22,470 nucleotides of DNA, from assembly GCA_039183635.1 (NCBI GenBank), contig JBCDBL010000071.1:1-22470 (forward strand). The letters are read 5' to 3'. Below, one piece after another: positions 1 to 8,005 of this stretch. Within the stretch, counting starts at the first letter, position 1. Every line of letters starts with the position of its first letter. Made by a program: the position numbers and the translations under genes. Source of the stretch: JBCDBL01 sp039183635 (GTDB lineage: Bacteria > Pseudomonadota > Alphaproteobacteria > Caulobacterales > Parvularculaceae). The notes under the pieces are model-generated. The model was not told where the DNA came from, did not search any database, and was given only the letters and a program-made list of their open reading frames with translations.

Positions 1-1
1 A

Positions 2-94
2 CAGTGGAGACGCATCGCAACCCGGTACGACAAGCTCGCTCAAAACTTCCTTGGCTTCATAAAGATCGCAAGCATAATGCTATGGATAAAATGA
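2..94 (+). CDS. IS5-type transposase, C-terminal end only (partial)
   Basis: The frame is open from the window edge and ends at TGA 92-94. Its 30 visible residues include RRIATRYDKLAQNFL followed by a hydrophobic tail (FIKIASIMLWIK). The pattern RRIATRYDK-x-A-x-NFL-x(3)-K-x-A is the characteristic last segment of IS5-family DDE transposases, just after the catalytic Glu region; the family assignment is from memory of that motif. The rest of the element lies outside the window, so it is unknown whether the gene is intact. The right inverted repeat of the IS should lie between about 95 and 115, but I cannot delimit it without the left end. A palindromic repeat begins at once downstream, so the IS may have landed in or beside that repeat. 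Confidence 0.7.
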   Translation, partial: QWRRIATRYDKLAQNFLGFIKIASIMLWIK

Positions 95-115
95 TTAAAT
101 CGTCACTACAGCCTA

Positions 116-164
116 GCGCGTGTCACGCAAAAGTGGATACCGGTTTTGCGTAAAAGACACGCGC
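116..164. repeat. Palindromic intergenic repeat, nested two-stem hairpin
   Basis: The outer stem GCGCGTGTC (116-124) pairs perfectly with GACACGCGC (156-164). An inner stem ACGCAAAA (125-132) pairs perfectly with TTTTGCGT (144-151) around an 11-nt loop, GTGGATACCGG. The loop region resembles the 'ACCGGTATCCAC' core seen in dispersed intergenic palindromes of Rhizobiales-type genomes (recollection, not searched). A weaker relative may lie at 11765-11799. It could act as a 3'-end structure for degP transcripts, although another hairpin lies between. Confidence 0.75.
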
Positions 165-173
165 AAACAAAGA

Positions 174-219
174 CCTAGAGCACGTCATATGAATTCAATT
201 AAATGAGACGTGCTCTAGG
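174..219. repeat. Palindromic repeat with 13-bp perfect stem, next to degP stop
   Basis: CCTAGAGCACGTC (174-186) pairs perfectly with GACGTGCTCTAGG (207-219) around an AT-rich 20-nt loop containing GAATTC. The left arm carries the motif CTAGAGC-N8-TGAATTC (175-196), which is also found at both ends of the element at 6210-6393. The structure lies 16 bp beyond the degP stop codon. On the minus strand it could terminate or stabilise the degP transcript, but no T-tract follows, so a classic intrinsic terminator is not supported. Confidence 0.75.
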
Positions 220-235
220 CTTGCTCGGCACGGGT

Positions 236-1663
236 CTATGGCCGGACGGTTTTAAACGTTTCGGTGTCGCCGCGCTTGATGAACAAAAGGATCGGCGCAT
301 CGCTGTCGTTCAGAACCTTGGAGATTTGTTTCTCCGCGGAATTCGGATCGCCAACCTCTTTCCATTGCACTTCAAGGATGACATCACCCGGCGCAATGTT
401 GCCCGCTGCGTTGCTGGCGGGGTCGACGCGGGTGACGACGACGCCTTGCACATCTGCAGAAATGCCATACCGGCGTCGATTTTCGGCGTTTAACGGTTCG
501 AGCGTCATGCCGAGGATCGCCGCGCCGTCTGTCGGGACGACGGGCTCAGGCTGGGCGTTGCGGTTAAGAGATGCAATCGGGCTCGTCTCCCGCTGCTCCA
601 GGGTGACGCGCAACGTTCGCTTCTTCTTCTCGCGCAGAACTTCAACGCGGACCGTGCCGCCGACCTGGGCCTGGGCCACCATACGGGGCAAACTGCGCCA
701 GTCTTTCACTTCAGCGCCATCGAATTTTAAAACGACATCTCCGACTTCGAGGCCGCCTTTATCGGCCGGGCTTTCCGTCGTCACGCCGGTTACAAGCGCG
801 CCGCCGGTCTTGGCGAGGCCGAGGCTCTCGGCCAAATCGTCCGTCACCTCGTCGACGCGCACGCCCAGCCAGCCGCGACGCGTTTCGCCGAACTGAACGA
901 TTTGATCAACCGTTTGACGCGCCCAGGCCGACGGCACCGCAAAGCCGATGCCGATGGACCCGCCGGTGGGCGAGATGATCGCCGTGTTGACGCCGATCAC
1001 CCTGCCGTCCAGATCGAACAACGGCCCGCCGGAATTGCCGCGGTTGATCGAGGCGTCGGTCTGAATGAAGGAGTCGTAGTTGCCGGCGTTGATGTCGCGG
1101 TTGCGGGCGGAGATGATGCCCGCCGTCACCGTGCCGCCGAGGCCGAAAGGGTTGCCGATGGCGATCACCCAGTCGCCGACCCGGGCGGTTTCAGAATCCC
1201 CCCACCGCACATGGGGTAAATCATCCGGCGCGGCCGGATCGTTCACTTTCAAAACAGCGAGATCTGAATCCGGATCCCGTCCAAGCACCACCGCCTCATA
1301 GCTGCGGCCGTCGTCAAGGCCGATTGAGATTTCATCGGCGCCATCGATGACATGGTTGTTCGTAACGACGATGCCCGACGGATCGACGATGAAGCCGGAG
1401 CCCAGGGACGCCAACTGGCGGCGGCCGAAGAACTCGTTGAACTGCTCGAAGGGGGAGCCGTCGGCAAACGGCTGCTGCTGGCCGACATTGCGCGCAGTGG
1501 AGATATTCACCACCGCAGGCGCCAACTTGTCCGTGAGATCGGCGAAACTGTCGGGCGCATCGCGCGCCTCCGCCACATCCGCCACCCCCGCAAAAGCTCC
1601 TGCCGCCAGGACCGCAGCCCCCATCGCCGCCGCACGCACGCCCGCCTTCAACCGCATCTTCAT
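236..1663 (-). CDS. degP: DegP/HtrA-family (Do) periplasmic serine protease
   Basis: This is a secreted trypsin-like protease-chaperone that degrades misfolded envelope proteins. The 475-residue product starts with a basic, Ala-rich signal peptide (residues 1 to about 33). The protease domain shows the triad His104 (TNNHVIDGAD), Asp134 (DPDSDLAVLKV) and Ser211 (NRGNSGGPLFD). Two PDZ domains follow, about 275-370 (RRGWLGVRV...) and 385-470 (ILGMTLEPL...). Length and layout match the Do family. The frame is open 26 codons further upstream, but ATG 1661-1663 begins the signal peptide and has AGGGAGA about 10 nt upstream; ATG 1655-1657 is also possible. The 5' region holds a possible promoter on the minus strand, TTAAAG (1781-1786), 18 bp, TAGAAT (1757-1762). 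I saw no clear RpoH or ECF promoter. Whether it is orthologous to DegP, DegQ or MucD cannot be settled here. Confidence 0.95.
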   Translation of the reverse strand: MKMRLKAGVRAAAMGAAVLAAGAFAGVADVAEARDAPDSFADLTDKLAPAVVNISTARNVGQQQPFADGSPFEQFNEFFGRRQLASLGSGFIVDPSGIVVTNNHVIDGADEISIGLDDGRSYEAVVLGRDPDSDLAVLKVNDPAAPDDLPHVRWGDSETARVGDWVIAIGNPFGLGGTVTAGIISARNRDINAGNYDSFIQTDASINRGNSGGPLFDLDGRVIGVNTAIISPTGGSIGIGFAVPSAWARQTVDQIVQFGETRRGWLGVRVDEVTDDLAESLGLAKTGGALVTGVTTESPADKGGLEVGDVVLKFDGAEVKDWRSLPRMVAQAQVGGTVRVEVLREKKKRTLRVTLEQRETSPIASLNRNAQPEPVVPTDGAAILGMTLEPLNAENRRRYGISADVQGVVVTRVDPASNAAGNIAPGDVILEVQWKEVGDPNSAEKQISKVLNDSDAPILLFIKRGDTETFKTVRP

Positions 1664-1935
1664 TGTCAGGCCGTCTCCCTTAAAACAGTACTTATCGCCC
1701 CTTCGCCGCAGCTTCTGCAGCGTCGTATTCCTACTTATCACCCCATCAGTTAACCAATTCTACAGATTTTTTGAAAGTGGCTTTAAGACCTGAAAACCGC
1801 TGGGCGCCAACCGGCTCTATGGGCAAAACTGAAAATAAATCAACATATTGTGCGTGAACGAATAGAGAAAGGTTTAAGGTAAGTGATTCGTCGCCACTTT
1901 GTTCCGGCTTTACCCCAGAAAAACGGAACCCAGCC

Positions 1936-2577
1936 TCACAGATCGTTGACGCGCGCCCGCAGCGTATCCACCAGAATCTCTTCGTAGAAATTTCGGGCGC
2001 TGGGCGCAGCGGCGTTCAGCATGTCGAGCATCTCAACCTTGTCCATGCGAACAGGACAATCCTGAAACTGGCCGCTGGTCACATAATAAGGAAAACCCGT
2101 CTGACCGGCGAACCGTCCGGCAAGGGCCGACAAGCGCATCAACTCCGCGCCGAGGCAAACATCTTTTTCAATGTTGAGGCCCAAAACATAGATATAGCCG
2201 GTCACGAAGAGGGATTGGGGATAACCGCCCTCCACCGCCGCCTTGCGATAAGGCATCGCCTCGTCGCCTCGTCCGCTGTAAGCGAGGACGCGGCCAGCGA
2301 TATAGTTCAGACGCGGATTTGTCGGATCAGCCTCTACCGCGGCCTTGCAGGCCGTCACCGCCGTCGGCAAATCGATTTCCGCCCGCGACTTACCAGGCGC
2401 GACCTTATGGGGATCGTCCCTGTGCCCGGCGAGACGATCGCACTCCGTTGGTTCTTGAGAGTATAGCGCGGGATCGAAGGTCTTGATCGCATAGGGCCCG
2501 ACCTCAACAACGTCGCCGGCGCGCGCCGATGCGAGCGCAGCGACGGCGGCCGCAATGGATAAAATAATACGTTTCAT
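1936..2577 (-). CDS. Secreted Sel1/TPR-like repeat protein of unknown function
   Basis: A 213-residue protein with a signal peptide (MKRIILSIAAAVAALASARA, residues 1-20) and no lipobox, so probably periplasmic. Residues about 70-165 read as helical TPR/Sel1-type repeats: 'AVTACKAAVEADPTNPRLNY' is a TPR-like helix pair, and 'DEAMPYRKAAVEGGYPQSLF' and 'CLGAELMRLSALAG' fit the Sel1 pattern. Four Cys residues could form disulfides. Such repeats bind proteins or peptides; no catalytic motif is seen. The frame extends back to a TTG overlapping the end of thiG, but ATG 2575-2577 is chosen because the signal peptide starts there and GGAGCAGGG lies just upstream. It follows thiG by 74 bp on the same strand and may be read from that transcript; no functional link to thiamine is visible. 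Confidence 0.8.
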   Translation of the reverse strand: MKRIILSIAAAVAALASARAGDVVEVGPYAIKTFDPALYSQEPTECDRLAGHRDDPHKVAPGKSRAEIDLPTAVTACKAAVEADPTNPRLNYIAGRVLAYSGRGDEAMPYRKAAVEGGYPQSLFVTGYIYVLGLNIEKDVCLGAELMRLSALAGRFAGQTGFPYYVTSGQFQDCPVRMDKVEMLDMLNAAAPSARNFYEEILVDTLRARVNDL

Positions 2578-2651
2578 AACGCCCTGCTCCCGTTTGCTCT
2601 GACAGGTTACACCGAAGCTGCGGCAAGAGCCAACGGCGCGGAGGCGCGCGC

Positions 2652-3431
<780 letters not shown>

Positions 3432-3433
3432 CG

Positions 3434-3640
3434 TCACCCCCCGCCCACGAACTGGACAATTTCAATACGATCTCCGTCATCGACAGGCGTATCCGCATAG
3501 GCGGATCGCGGCACGATCTCCAGGTTGCGCTCCACCGCGATTTTACGGGCGGGCAACTCCAGCGCGGCGATGAGGCCGGAGACCGTCAAAGGCCCTTCTA
3601 CGGCCCTCTGTTCCCCGTTCAGTTGGATGTTCAGGTGCAT
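3434..3640 (-). CDS. thiS: Sulfur carrier protein ThiS
   Basis: A 68-residue ubiquitin-fold sulfur carrier ending in FVGGG, so the C-terminal Gly-Gly that is adenylated and thiocarboxylated is present. The start MHLNIQLNGEQ, the mid-segment VSGLIAALELPARKIAVERN and the end GDRIEIVQFVGGG fit ThiS at its usual 65-70 residues. Its stop lies 2 bp from the preferred ATG of thiG, and it hands sulfur to that enzyme. The 100-bp region upstream, shared with aroQ on the other strand, shows no THI-box (TPP riboswitch) signature such as CTGAGA. A TTGACA (3702-3707, minus strand) is a possible -35 element without a convincing -10. Confidence 0.93.
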   Translation of the reverse strand: MHLNIQLNGEQRAVEGPLTVSGLIAALELPARKIAVERNLEIVPRSAYADTPVDDGDRIEIVQFVGGG

Positions 3641-3660
3641 GATTTTCGTTTTTTAGGTTT

Positions 3661-3689
3661 TTGCGACTTATAAATAGGGTTCATATAGG
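3661..3689 (+). promoter_or_regulatory. Possible promoter for aroQ-accB-accC
   Basis: TTGCGA (3661-3666) and TATAGG (3684-3689) are separated by exactly 17 bp, in the AT-rich divergent region between thiS and aroQ. Transcription would start near 3697, about 45 nt before the aroQ ATG. The match to the housekeeping consensus is partial, and the call rests on spacing and position only. Confidence 0.35.
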
Positions 3690-3740
3690 CTAGCGCTGTT
3701 TGTCAATCAAAACTCACCCCTGGCATGGACATAATCCGGC

Positions 3741-4196
3741 ATGGCGGAAAAACCGATTTTTATTCTGAACGGACCCAATCTCAATCTCCTGGGAACGCGG
3801 GAGCCGGAGATCTACGGGTCGCAGACCTTGGCGGATATCGAAAAGCTCTGCGCCGCCCACGCAAAAACATTTGGGCGCGCAATTGACTTCCGCCAAACGA
3901 ATTCCGAAGGAACGCTGGTCGACTGGACACAAGAAGCGGGCGCGAAGGCCGCCGCCCTGGTTGTGAACGCCGGCGCCTACACCCACACCTCTATCGCGCT
4001 CCACGACGCCTTGAAAGCGATCGCGATTCCTAAGATCGAAGTGCATCTGTCCAACCCCGCCGCACGGGAGGCCTTTCGCCATACGTCCTATGTCGCCCTC
4101 GCCGCCGACGGAACCATCGCCGGGTTCGGCGTAAAAGGGTATATTCTCGCCCTGGACGCGGCGAAGTCGCTTGATGCCGGAGCCGAGACCGGATAA
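3741..4196 (+). CDS. aroQ: Type II 3-dehydroquinate dehydratase AroQ
   Basis: This enzyme dehydrates 3-dehydroquinate to 3-dehydroshikimate, the third step of the shikimate pathway, as a cytosolic dodecamer. The 151-residue length is typical of type II enzymes. Visible family motifs are ILNGPNLNLLGTREPEIYG (with the lid arginine Arg20 and catalytic Tyr25), the NSEGTLVDW segment, VNAGAYTHTSIALHDAL, the catalytic histidine in IEVHLSN, and REAFRHTSY. The C-terminus GFGVKGYILAL is also characteristic. The ribosome site before ATG 3741 is weak, but the family motif begins within five residues, which fixes the start. It is followed 66 bp later by accB, an arrangement common in Alphaproteobacteria and probably an operon. 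Confidence 0.95.
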   Translation: MAEKPIFILNGPNLNLLGTREPEIYGSQTLADIEKLCAAHAKTFGRAIDFRQTNSEGTLVDWTQEAGAKAAALVVNAGAYTHTSIALHDALKAIAIPKIEVHLSNPAAREAFRHTSYVALAADGTIAGFGVKGYILALDAAKSLDAGAETG

Positions 4197-4199
4197 CCA

Positions 4200-4216
4200 A
4201 AGTATTAAGCATACTT
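4200..4216 (+). other. Small perfect hairpin between aroQ and accB
   Basis: AAGTAT (4200-4205) and ATACTT (4211-4216) form a 6-bp stem around TAAGC, a few bases after the aroQ stop. It lacks a T-tract and is AT-rich, so it is more likely an mRNA processing or attenuating structure than a terminator, or simply chance. Confidence 0.25.
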
Positions 4217-4262
4217 AGACGACAATCAGGCGCACGCCTCTTCTGCCAAAGAGTAACACCGC

Positions 4263-4760
4263 ATGTCCGATAAAAATAAAACCGGACCCGTCAGTTCAGA
4301 CTGGATCCGCGAACTCGCCGCCATCCTCACGGAGACGGATCTGACGGAAATCGAAATCGAACAGGGCGATTTGAAAATGCGCGTCGCACGCGAGCCCGCG
4401 CCGGTGACAGCCTACGCTGCGCCGCCCGCCCCGGCGCCCGTCGCCGCGCCGGCATCCGCCGCGGCGGTCGAAGCGCCCGTACCGGAAACGCCGGCCAGCG
4501 TCGCCGCCGCAGATCCCGGCGATCACCCCGGGGCGATAAAGGCGCCCATGGTCGGCACCGCCTATCGCGCGCCATCGCCGGGCGCGGAGGTTTTCGTAAA
4601 CGCCGGCGATAAAGTGAAAGAGGGGCAAACGCTTCTCATCATCGAAGCCATGAAAACCATGAACGCGATCGCCGCCCCCCGGGACGGCACCGTCGCGGAG
4701 GTGTTCGTGAACGATTCGCAACCCGTCGAGTTCGGCGAGACGCTGCTCATCATCAGCTAG
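4263..4760 (+). CDS. accB: Biotin carboxyl carrier protein of acetyl-CoA carboxylase (AccB)
   Basis: AccB carries the carboxyl group on biotin between biotin carboxylase and carboxyltransferase in the first step of fatty-acid synthesis. Layout of the 165 residues: an N-terminal domain (1-45, with WIRELAAILTETDLTEIEIEQ), an Ala/Pro-rich flexible linker (about 46-85), and the biotinyl domain (about 90-165). The biotin attachment site is Lys131 in IIEAMKTMN; the family usually has EAMK-M-MN, and Thr at this position is a mild variant also known in Alphaproteobacteria. The GDKVKEGQTLLI and QPVEFGETLLII half-motifs are intact. accC follows after 34 bp, so the two are almost certainly cotranscribed. 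Confidence 0.95.
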   Translation: MSDKNKTGPVSSDWIRELAAILTETDLTEIEIEQGDLKMRVAREPAPVTAYAAPPAPAPVAAPASAAAVEAPVPETPASVAAADPGDHPGAIKAPMVGTAYRAPSPGAEVFVNAGDKVKEGQTLLIIEAMKTMNAIAAPRDGTVAEVFVNDSQPVEFGETLLIIS

Positions 4761-4794
4761 CGTCCTTTGTCCATATCAAGAGCAGCATAAGAGC

Positions 4795-6138
4795 ATGTTC
4801 GAAAAAGTACTGATCGCAAACCGGGGCGAAATCGCGCTTCGGGTCCATCGCGCCTGTAAGGAAATGGGCGTCGCCACCGTCGCCGTGCATTCCACCGCCG
4901 ACGCCAGCGCCATGCATGTGCGGCTGGCCGACGAAAGCGTGTGCATAGGTCCTCCGGCCGCAAAAGACAGCTATTTGAACGTTCCGGCGATCATATCGGC
5001 TGCTGAAATCACCGGCGCGGACGCGATCCACCCCGGATACGGATTTTTATCGGAAAACGCCCGCTTTGCGGAAATCGTCGAAGCCCATGACCTGACCTTC
5101 ATCGGGCCGAAGGCGGACCATATCCGCGTTATGGGCGACAAGATCGCAGCGAAGTCGGCCATGAAGGAGGCCGGGGTCCCCCTCGTTCCCGGCTCTGACG
5201 GCGGCGTTGACGATGGCGATGAAGCTCTCAAAGTCGCACGCGAAATCGGGTTTCCCGTCCTGGTCAAGGCGGCCTCTGGCGGCGGCGGACGGGGCATGAA
5301 AGTCGCTCAAACCGAAGATGATCTCGCCGAAGCGATCAGCACCGCCCGGGCCGAAGCGAAAGCCGCCTTCGGAGACGATGCGGTCTATATTGAAAAATAT
5401 CTCGGACAGCCCCGCCATATCGAGATCCAGATCATCGCCGACAGCCACGGCAATGTCGCCCATCTCGGCGAACGGGATTGCTCTTTACAGCGCCGGCACC
5501 AAAAGGTTCTGGAAGAGGCGCCCTCCCCGGTGATCGACGCCGCCGCACGCGCCGAAATCGGGGAGATCGCCCGGGCGGCGGTGGCCAAGCTCGGCTATCT
5601 GGGGGTCGGGACCATCGAGTTTTTATACGAGAACGGACAGTTCTACTTCATTGAGATGAACACCAGGATCCAGGTGGAGCACCCGGTGACGGAACTGATC
5701 ACCGGCGTTGACCTTATCCGGGAGCAAATTCGCATCGCCGGCGGCGAAGAACTCAGCTTCTCGCAAGAAGACGTTACGTTCTCCGGCCACGCCATAGAAT
5801 GCCGGGTAAATGCGGAAGACCCGCGCACGTTCCGCCCCTCTCCCGGTAAAGTGACGGACTTTCACGCTCCGGGAGGGCCCGGGGTGCGATTCGATTCAGC
5901 CGTTTACGCCGGCTACGCCATTCCGCCCTATTACGACTCTATGATCGGCAAGCTCATCATCCATGGCGATGATCGCGCTCATTGTATGGCGCGCCTCGCC
6001 CGGGCGTTGTCGGAGACCGTCGTCCAGGGCGTCGACACCACAGTGCCGTTGTTCACGCATTTGTTGGGTCAAGAAGATTTCCTAAAGGGCGATTATCATA
6101 TTCATTGGTTGGAGGATCACCTCGCCGACGACGCGTAA
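4795..6138 (+). CDS. accC: Biotin carboxylase subunit of acetyl-CoA carboxylase (AccC)
   Basis: AccC carboxylates the biotin of AccB using ATP and bicarbonate. The 447-residue ATP-grasp protein has the N-terminal Rossmann-like block (MFEKVLIANRGEIALRV), HPGYGFLSEN, the conserved ATP lysines Lys116 and Lys158, the glycine-rich loop SGGGGRGMK (161-169), the HIEIQII...GERDCSLQRRHQK segment, and the catalytic loop EMNTRIQVEHPVTE. The C-terminal domain carries ECRVNAEDP and FRPSPG. Length matches the roughly 450 residues of stand-alone bacterial AccC and there is no fused carrier domain, which fits the separate accB upstream. The gene ends 71 bp before the palindromic element at 6210. Confidence 0.96.
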   Translation: MFEKVLIANRGEIALRVHRACKEMGVATVAVHSTADASAMHVRLADESVCIGPPAAKDSYLNVPAIISAAEITGADAIHPGYGFLSENARFAEIVEAHDLTFIGPKADHIRVMGDKIAAKSAMKEAGVPLVPGSDGGVDDGDEALKVAREIGFPVLVKAASGGGGRGMKVAQTEDDLAEAISTARAEAKAAFGDDAVYIEKYLGQPRHIEIQIIADSHGNVAHLGERDCSLQRRHQKVLEEAPSPVIDAAARAEIGEIARAAVAKLGYLGVGTIEFLYENGQFYFIEMNTRIQVEHPVTELITGVDLIREQIRIAGGEELSFSQEDVTFSGHAIECRVNAEDPRTFRPSPGKVTDFHAPGGPGVRFDSAVYAGYAIPPYYDSMIGKLIIHGDDRAHCMARLARALSETVVQGVDTTVPLFTHLLGQEDFLKGDYHIHWLEDHLADDA

Positions 6139-6209
6139 GCCCTTGGAGCCGTTGTCTGAGCAGACCCGCAAACGGCCGAACCTGTGATCCGCCTCGCCTG
6201 CAATCCGGT

Positions 6210-6393
6210 CTAGAGCTCCGGATTTGAATTCATACGCATACTGTATCCAAACGATAGCAGCGTCATCCCGGCGAAAGCTGGGATGCGAGTGCGGCGTACT
6301 GAAGAGCAAGCGGCCCTCGCATCCTGACTTTCGTCAGGATGACGACGCCACATGTTGGAAAACATGCGCACGAATTCAAGTCCGAAGATCTAG
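6210..6393. repeat. 184-bp palindromic element with two conserved GAAA hairpins
   Basis: Arms 6210-6289 and 6316-6393 are imperfect inverted copies of each other. They are best conserved at the outer ends (CTAGA-x-CT-x-CGGA-x-TTGAATTC) and in the inner 29 bp (6261-6289 and 6316-6344). Each inner part folds into a hairpin: CATCCCGGC/GCTGGGATG around GAAA (6264-6285), and CATCCTGAC/GTCAGGATG around TTTC (6320-6341; GAAA when read on the other strand). The differing bases change in pairs and keep the stems. The right end overlaps the TAG stop (6390-6392) of the minus-strand sugar phosphotransferase gene, and the left end lies 71 bp after accC, so it sits between two convergent genes. It could serve as a bidirectional transcript end. 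The inner part resembles the 'GTCATCCCGGCGAAAGCCGGGAT' repeat common in alphaproteobacterial genomes (recollection). Confidence 0.8.
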
Positions 6394-7799
6394 TAGGCGT
6401 TTTCGTCGGAAAAGCCGCGCAAAACCGTCAGAAGAATAATCTTCAAATCCAAAAACACCGACCAGTTCTGGATGTACTCAAGATCGTACTCGACGCGCTG
6501 CTGCATTTTTTCAGTCGTATCCGTTTCGCCGCGCCATCCGTTCACCTGGGCCAAACCGGTAACGCCGGGTTTCACCGTGTGGCGCACCATGTAGGACTTT
6601 ACGATCCTACGATACTTCTCGTTATGGGCGACGGCGTGGGGCCGCGGACCGACGATAGACATGTCCCCCGAAAGCACATTGACGAATTGCGGCAATTCGT
6701 CGAGGGAGGTCTTCCGTAAAAACCGACCGAAAGGCGTCACGCGCGGATCGTTGGCCCTGGCCTGCACGAGGCCGTCCGGCTCCATCACCCTCATCGTGCG
6801 GAACTTCCAGACCGTAATAGGCTGGCCATTGAGGCCATAGCGTTTTTGCTTGAACAGAACCGGGCCCGGAGAGGACAATTTAACGCCAATCGCGATTAAA
6901 GCCGCCGGCGCTGCGATCAAAGCCAGTATCAACACCGACAACACCACGTCCTCAAGTCGCTTTACAAACCCGTCGAGGCCCTGGAACGGGCTTTCACGCA
7001 TGCTGACGACCATCACGTCGCCCATCATGAAATAACGGCCGGCCAGCAGGTCGAGGGCGCGATAGTCGTTGGCGTAATAAAGCGCCGCCGTGGTGTCGGA
7101 AAACTTATCGGCCAGCTCCCGCACACGGCGCTCCGCCCGAAAAGGCAGAGCCAGAAAGACCAGATCAACCTTCCCGTTCCGCGCGGCGCGCACAGCATCG
7201 TCAAAACCGCCGAGATACGACGCATCCCCGATGTCCGCCGTACGATCATGCGAAGCGCCCGGACGACGATCGTCGTAGAACCCCACAACGTTAAGCCCCA
7301 TCCAACTCTGCCGGTTCAAGGTCTCGGCCAGTTCGACGCCCATATCGGTGGCGCCGACAAACGCCACTTTGCGGGAGTTGCGCCCCAAACGACGCAATTG
7401 TCGGGACGACAGGCGCACAAAGGCGTGCCACGCAAGCAGCAGGGCCACAGTCCCTGCGGCCCAGACGAACAGCATCTCCCGGGAAACATCCGCAAACAGA
7501 CCGAATGCTAATGCCGCAAAAAACTGAAGACACAACGAGGCGACCCAGGACGCCGCCACGCGCCACAATTCCCGCCGCACCGGCGCCATGCGCCAGGAGC
7601 GATAAACATCGTTCAAAGACGCTGCGACATAATACCCCCCGGCCGCCAGAAGGAGCGCAAGGCTGTCGACACCGCGCCAGCCGCCGGCGTCCATACCGAA
7701 CGCCCAAATATAGCCTGTCAGAATAAGGCCGACATCAGATGCTTTGAAGAGAACGTCTATTTTGGATTGATGCGGACGAACCAAACCTTGCGCCGCCAT
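6390..7799 (-). CDS. Polyprenyl-phosphate sugar phosphotransferase (exopolysaccharide initiation)
   Basis: The 469-residue membrane protein should transfer a sugar 1-phosphate from a nucleotide sugar to undecaprenyl phosphate, starting a surface polysaccharide. The N-terminal third has several hydrophobic segments (about 20-35, 45-62, 83-105, 110-128). A Rossmann-like CoA-binding domain follows (VAFVGATDMGVELAETL...), then one more membrane segment (LSVLILALIAAPAALIAIGV). The C-terminal bacterial sugar transferase domain has the family signatures VKLSSPGPVLFKQKRYG, VWKFRTM, LRKTSLDELPQ, DMSIVGPRPHAVAHN, VKPGVTGLAQVNGWRG and EYDLEYI. This is the WcaJ/ExoY/PssY-type arrangement; the sugar cannot be predicted. 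ATG 7797-7799 has GGGGGG three bases upstream. No other polysaccharide gene is adjacent; the GT87-like gene at 11830 is the nearest candidate partner. Confidence 0.92.
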   Translation of the reverse strand: MAAQGLVRPHQSKIDVLFKASDVGLILTGYIWAFGMDAGGWRGVDSLALLLAAGGYYVAASLNDVYRSWRMAPVRRELWRVAASWVASLCLQFFAALAFGLFADVSREMLFVWAAGTVALLLAWHAFVRLSSRQLRRLGRNSRKVAFVGATDMGVELAETLNRQSWMGLNVVGFYDDRRPGASHDRTADIGDASYLGGFDDAVRAARNGKVDLVFLALPFRAERRVRELADKFSDTTAALYYANDYRALDLLAGRYFMMGDVMVVSMRESPFQGLDGFVKRLEDVVLSVLILALIAAPAALIAIGVKLSSPGPVLFKQKRYGLNGQPITVWKFRTMRVMEPDGLVQARANDPRVTPFGRFLRKTSLDELPQFVNVLSGDMSIVGPRPHAVAHNEKYRRIVKSYMVRHTVKPGVTGLAQVNGWRGETDTTEKMQQRVEYDLEYIQNWSVFLDLKIILLTVLRGFSDENAY

Positions 7800-7834
7800 A
7801 GACCCCCCAAATGTCGCCTATATTGGTGAATTAC

Positions 7835-7858
7835 TTAACCATAAGACGAAAAGGTTAA
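7835..7858 (-). promoter_or_regulatory. Inverted repeat TTAACC-N12-GGTTAA upstream of the sugar phosphotransferase
   Basis: TTAACC (7835-7840) and GGTTAA (7853-7858) form a perfect 6-bp inverted repeat whose near edge is 36 bp upstream of the start codon. TTAACC resembles a CtrA half-site, but the full CtrA site is a direct TTAA-N7-TTAA, which this is not. It may be an operator for a dimeric regulator or a pair of half-sites. The rest of 7800-8005 shows no other clear signal. Confidence 0.25.
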
Positions 7859-8005
7859 CGCCGCCAAGGGGAGGCGATATAAAAAAGCGGCGTATCAAGG
7901 CCCCGAGCGGGGCGCAGACGAGGCAGATCACATGTTCGCTGTGTAGACGCGCGCAAAAACAAAGGGTTAAAGCAGCGGACCGATTCGGATTAAAACGCTG
8001 TCGCG

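Noticed and set aside
3641..3740. TPP riboswitch upstream of thiS
   Set aside because: No CTGAGA or other THI-box segment was found on the minus strand.
7835..7858. A full CtrA binding site
   Set aside because: CtrA sites are direct TTAA-N7-TTAA. Here the TTAACC halves are inverted and 12 bp apart, so only an undefined inverted repeat is claimed.
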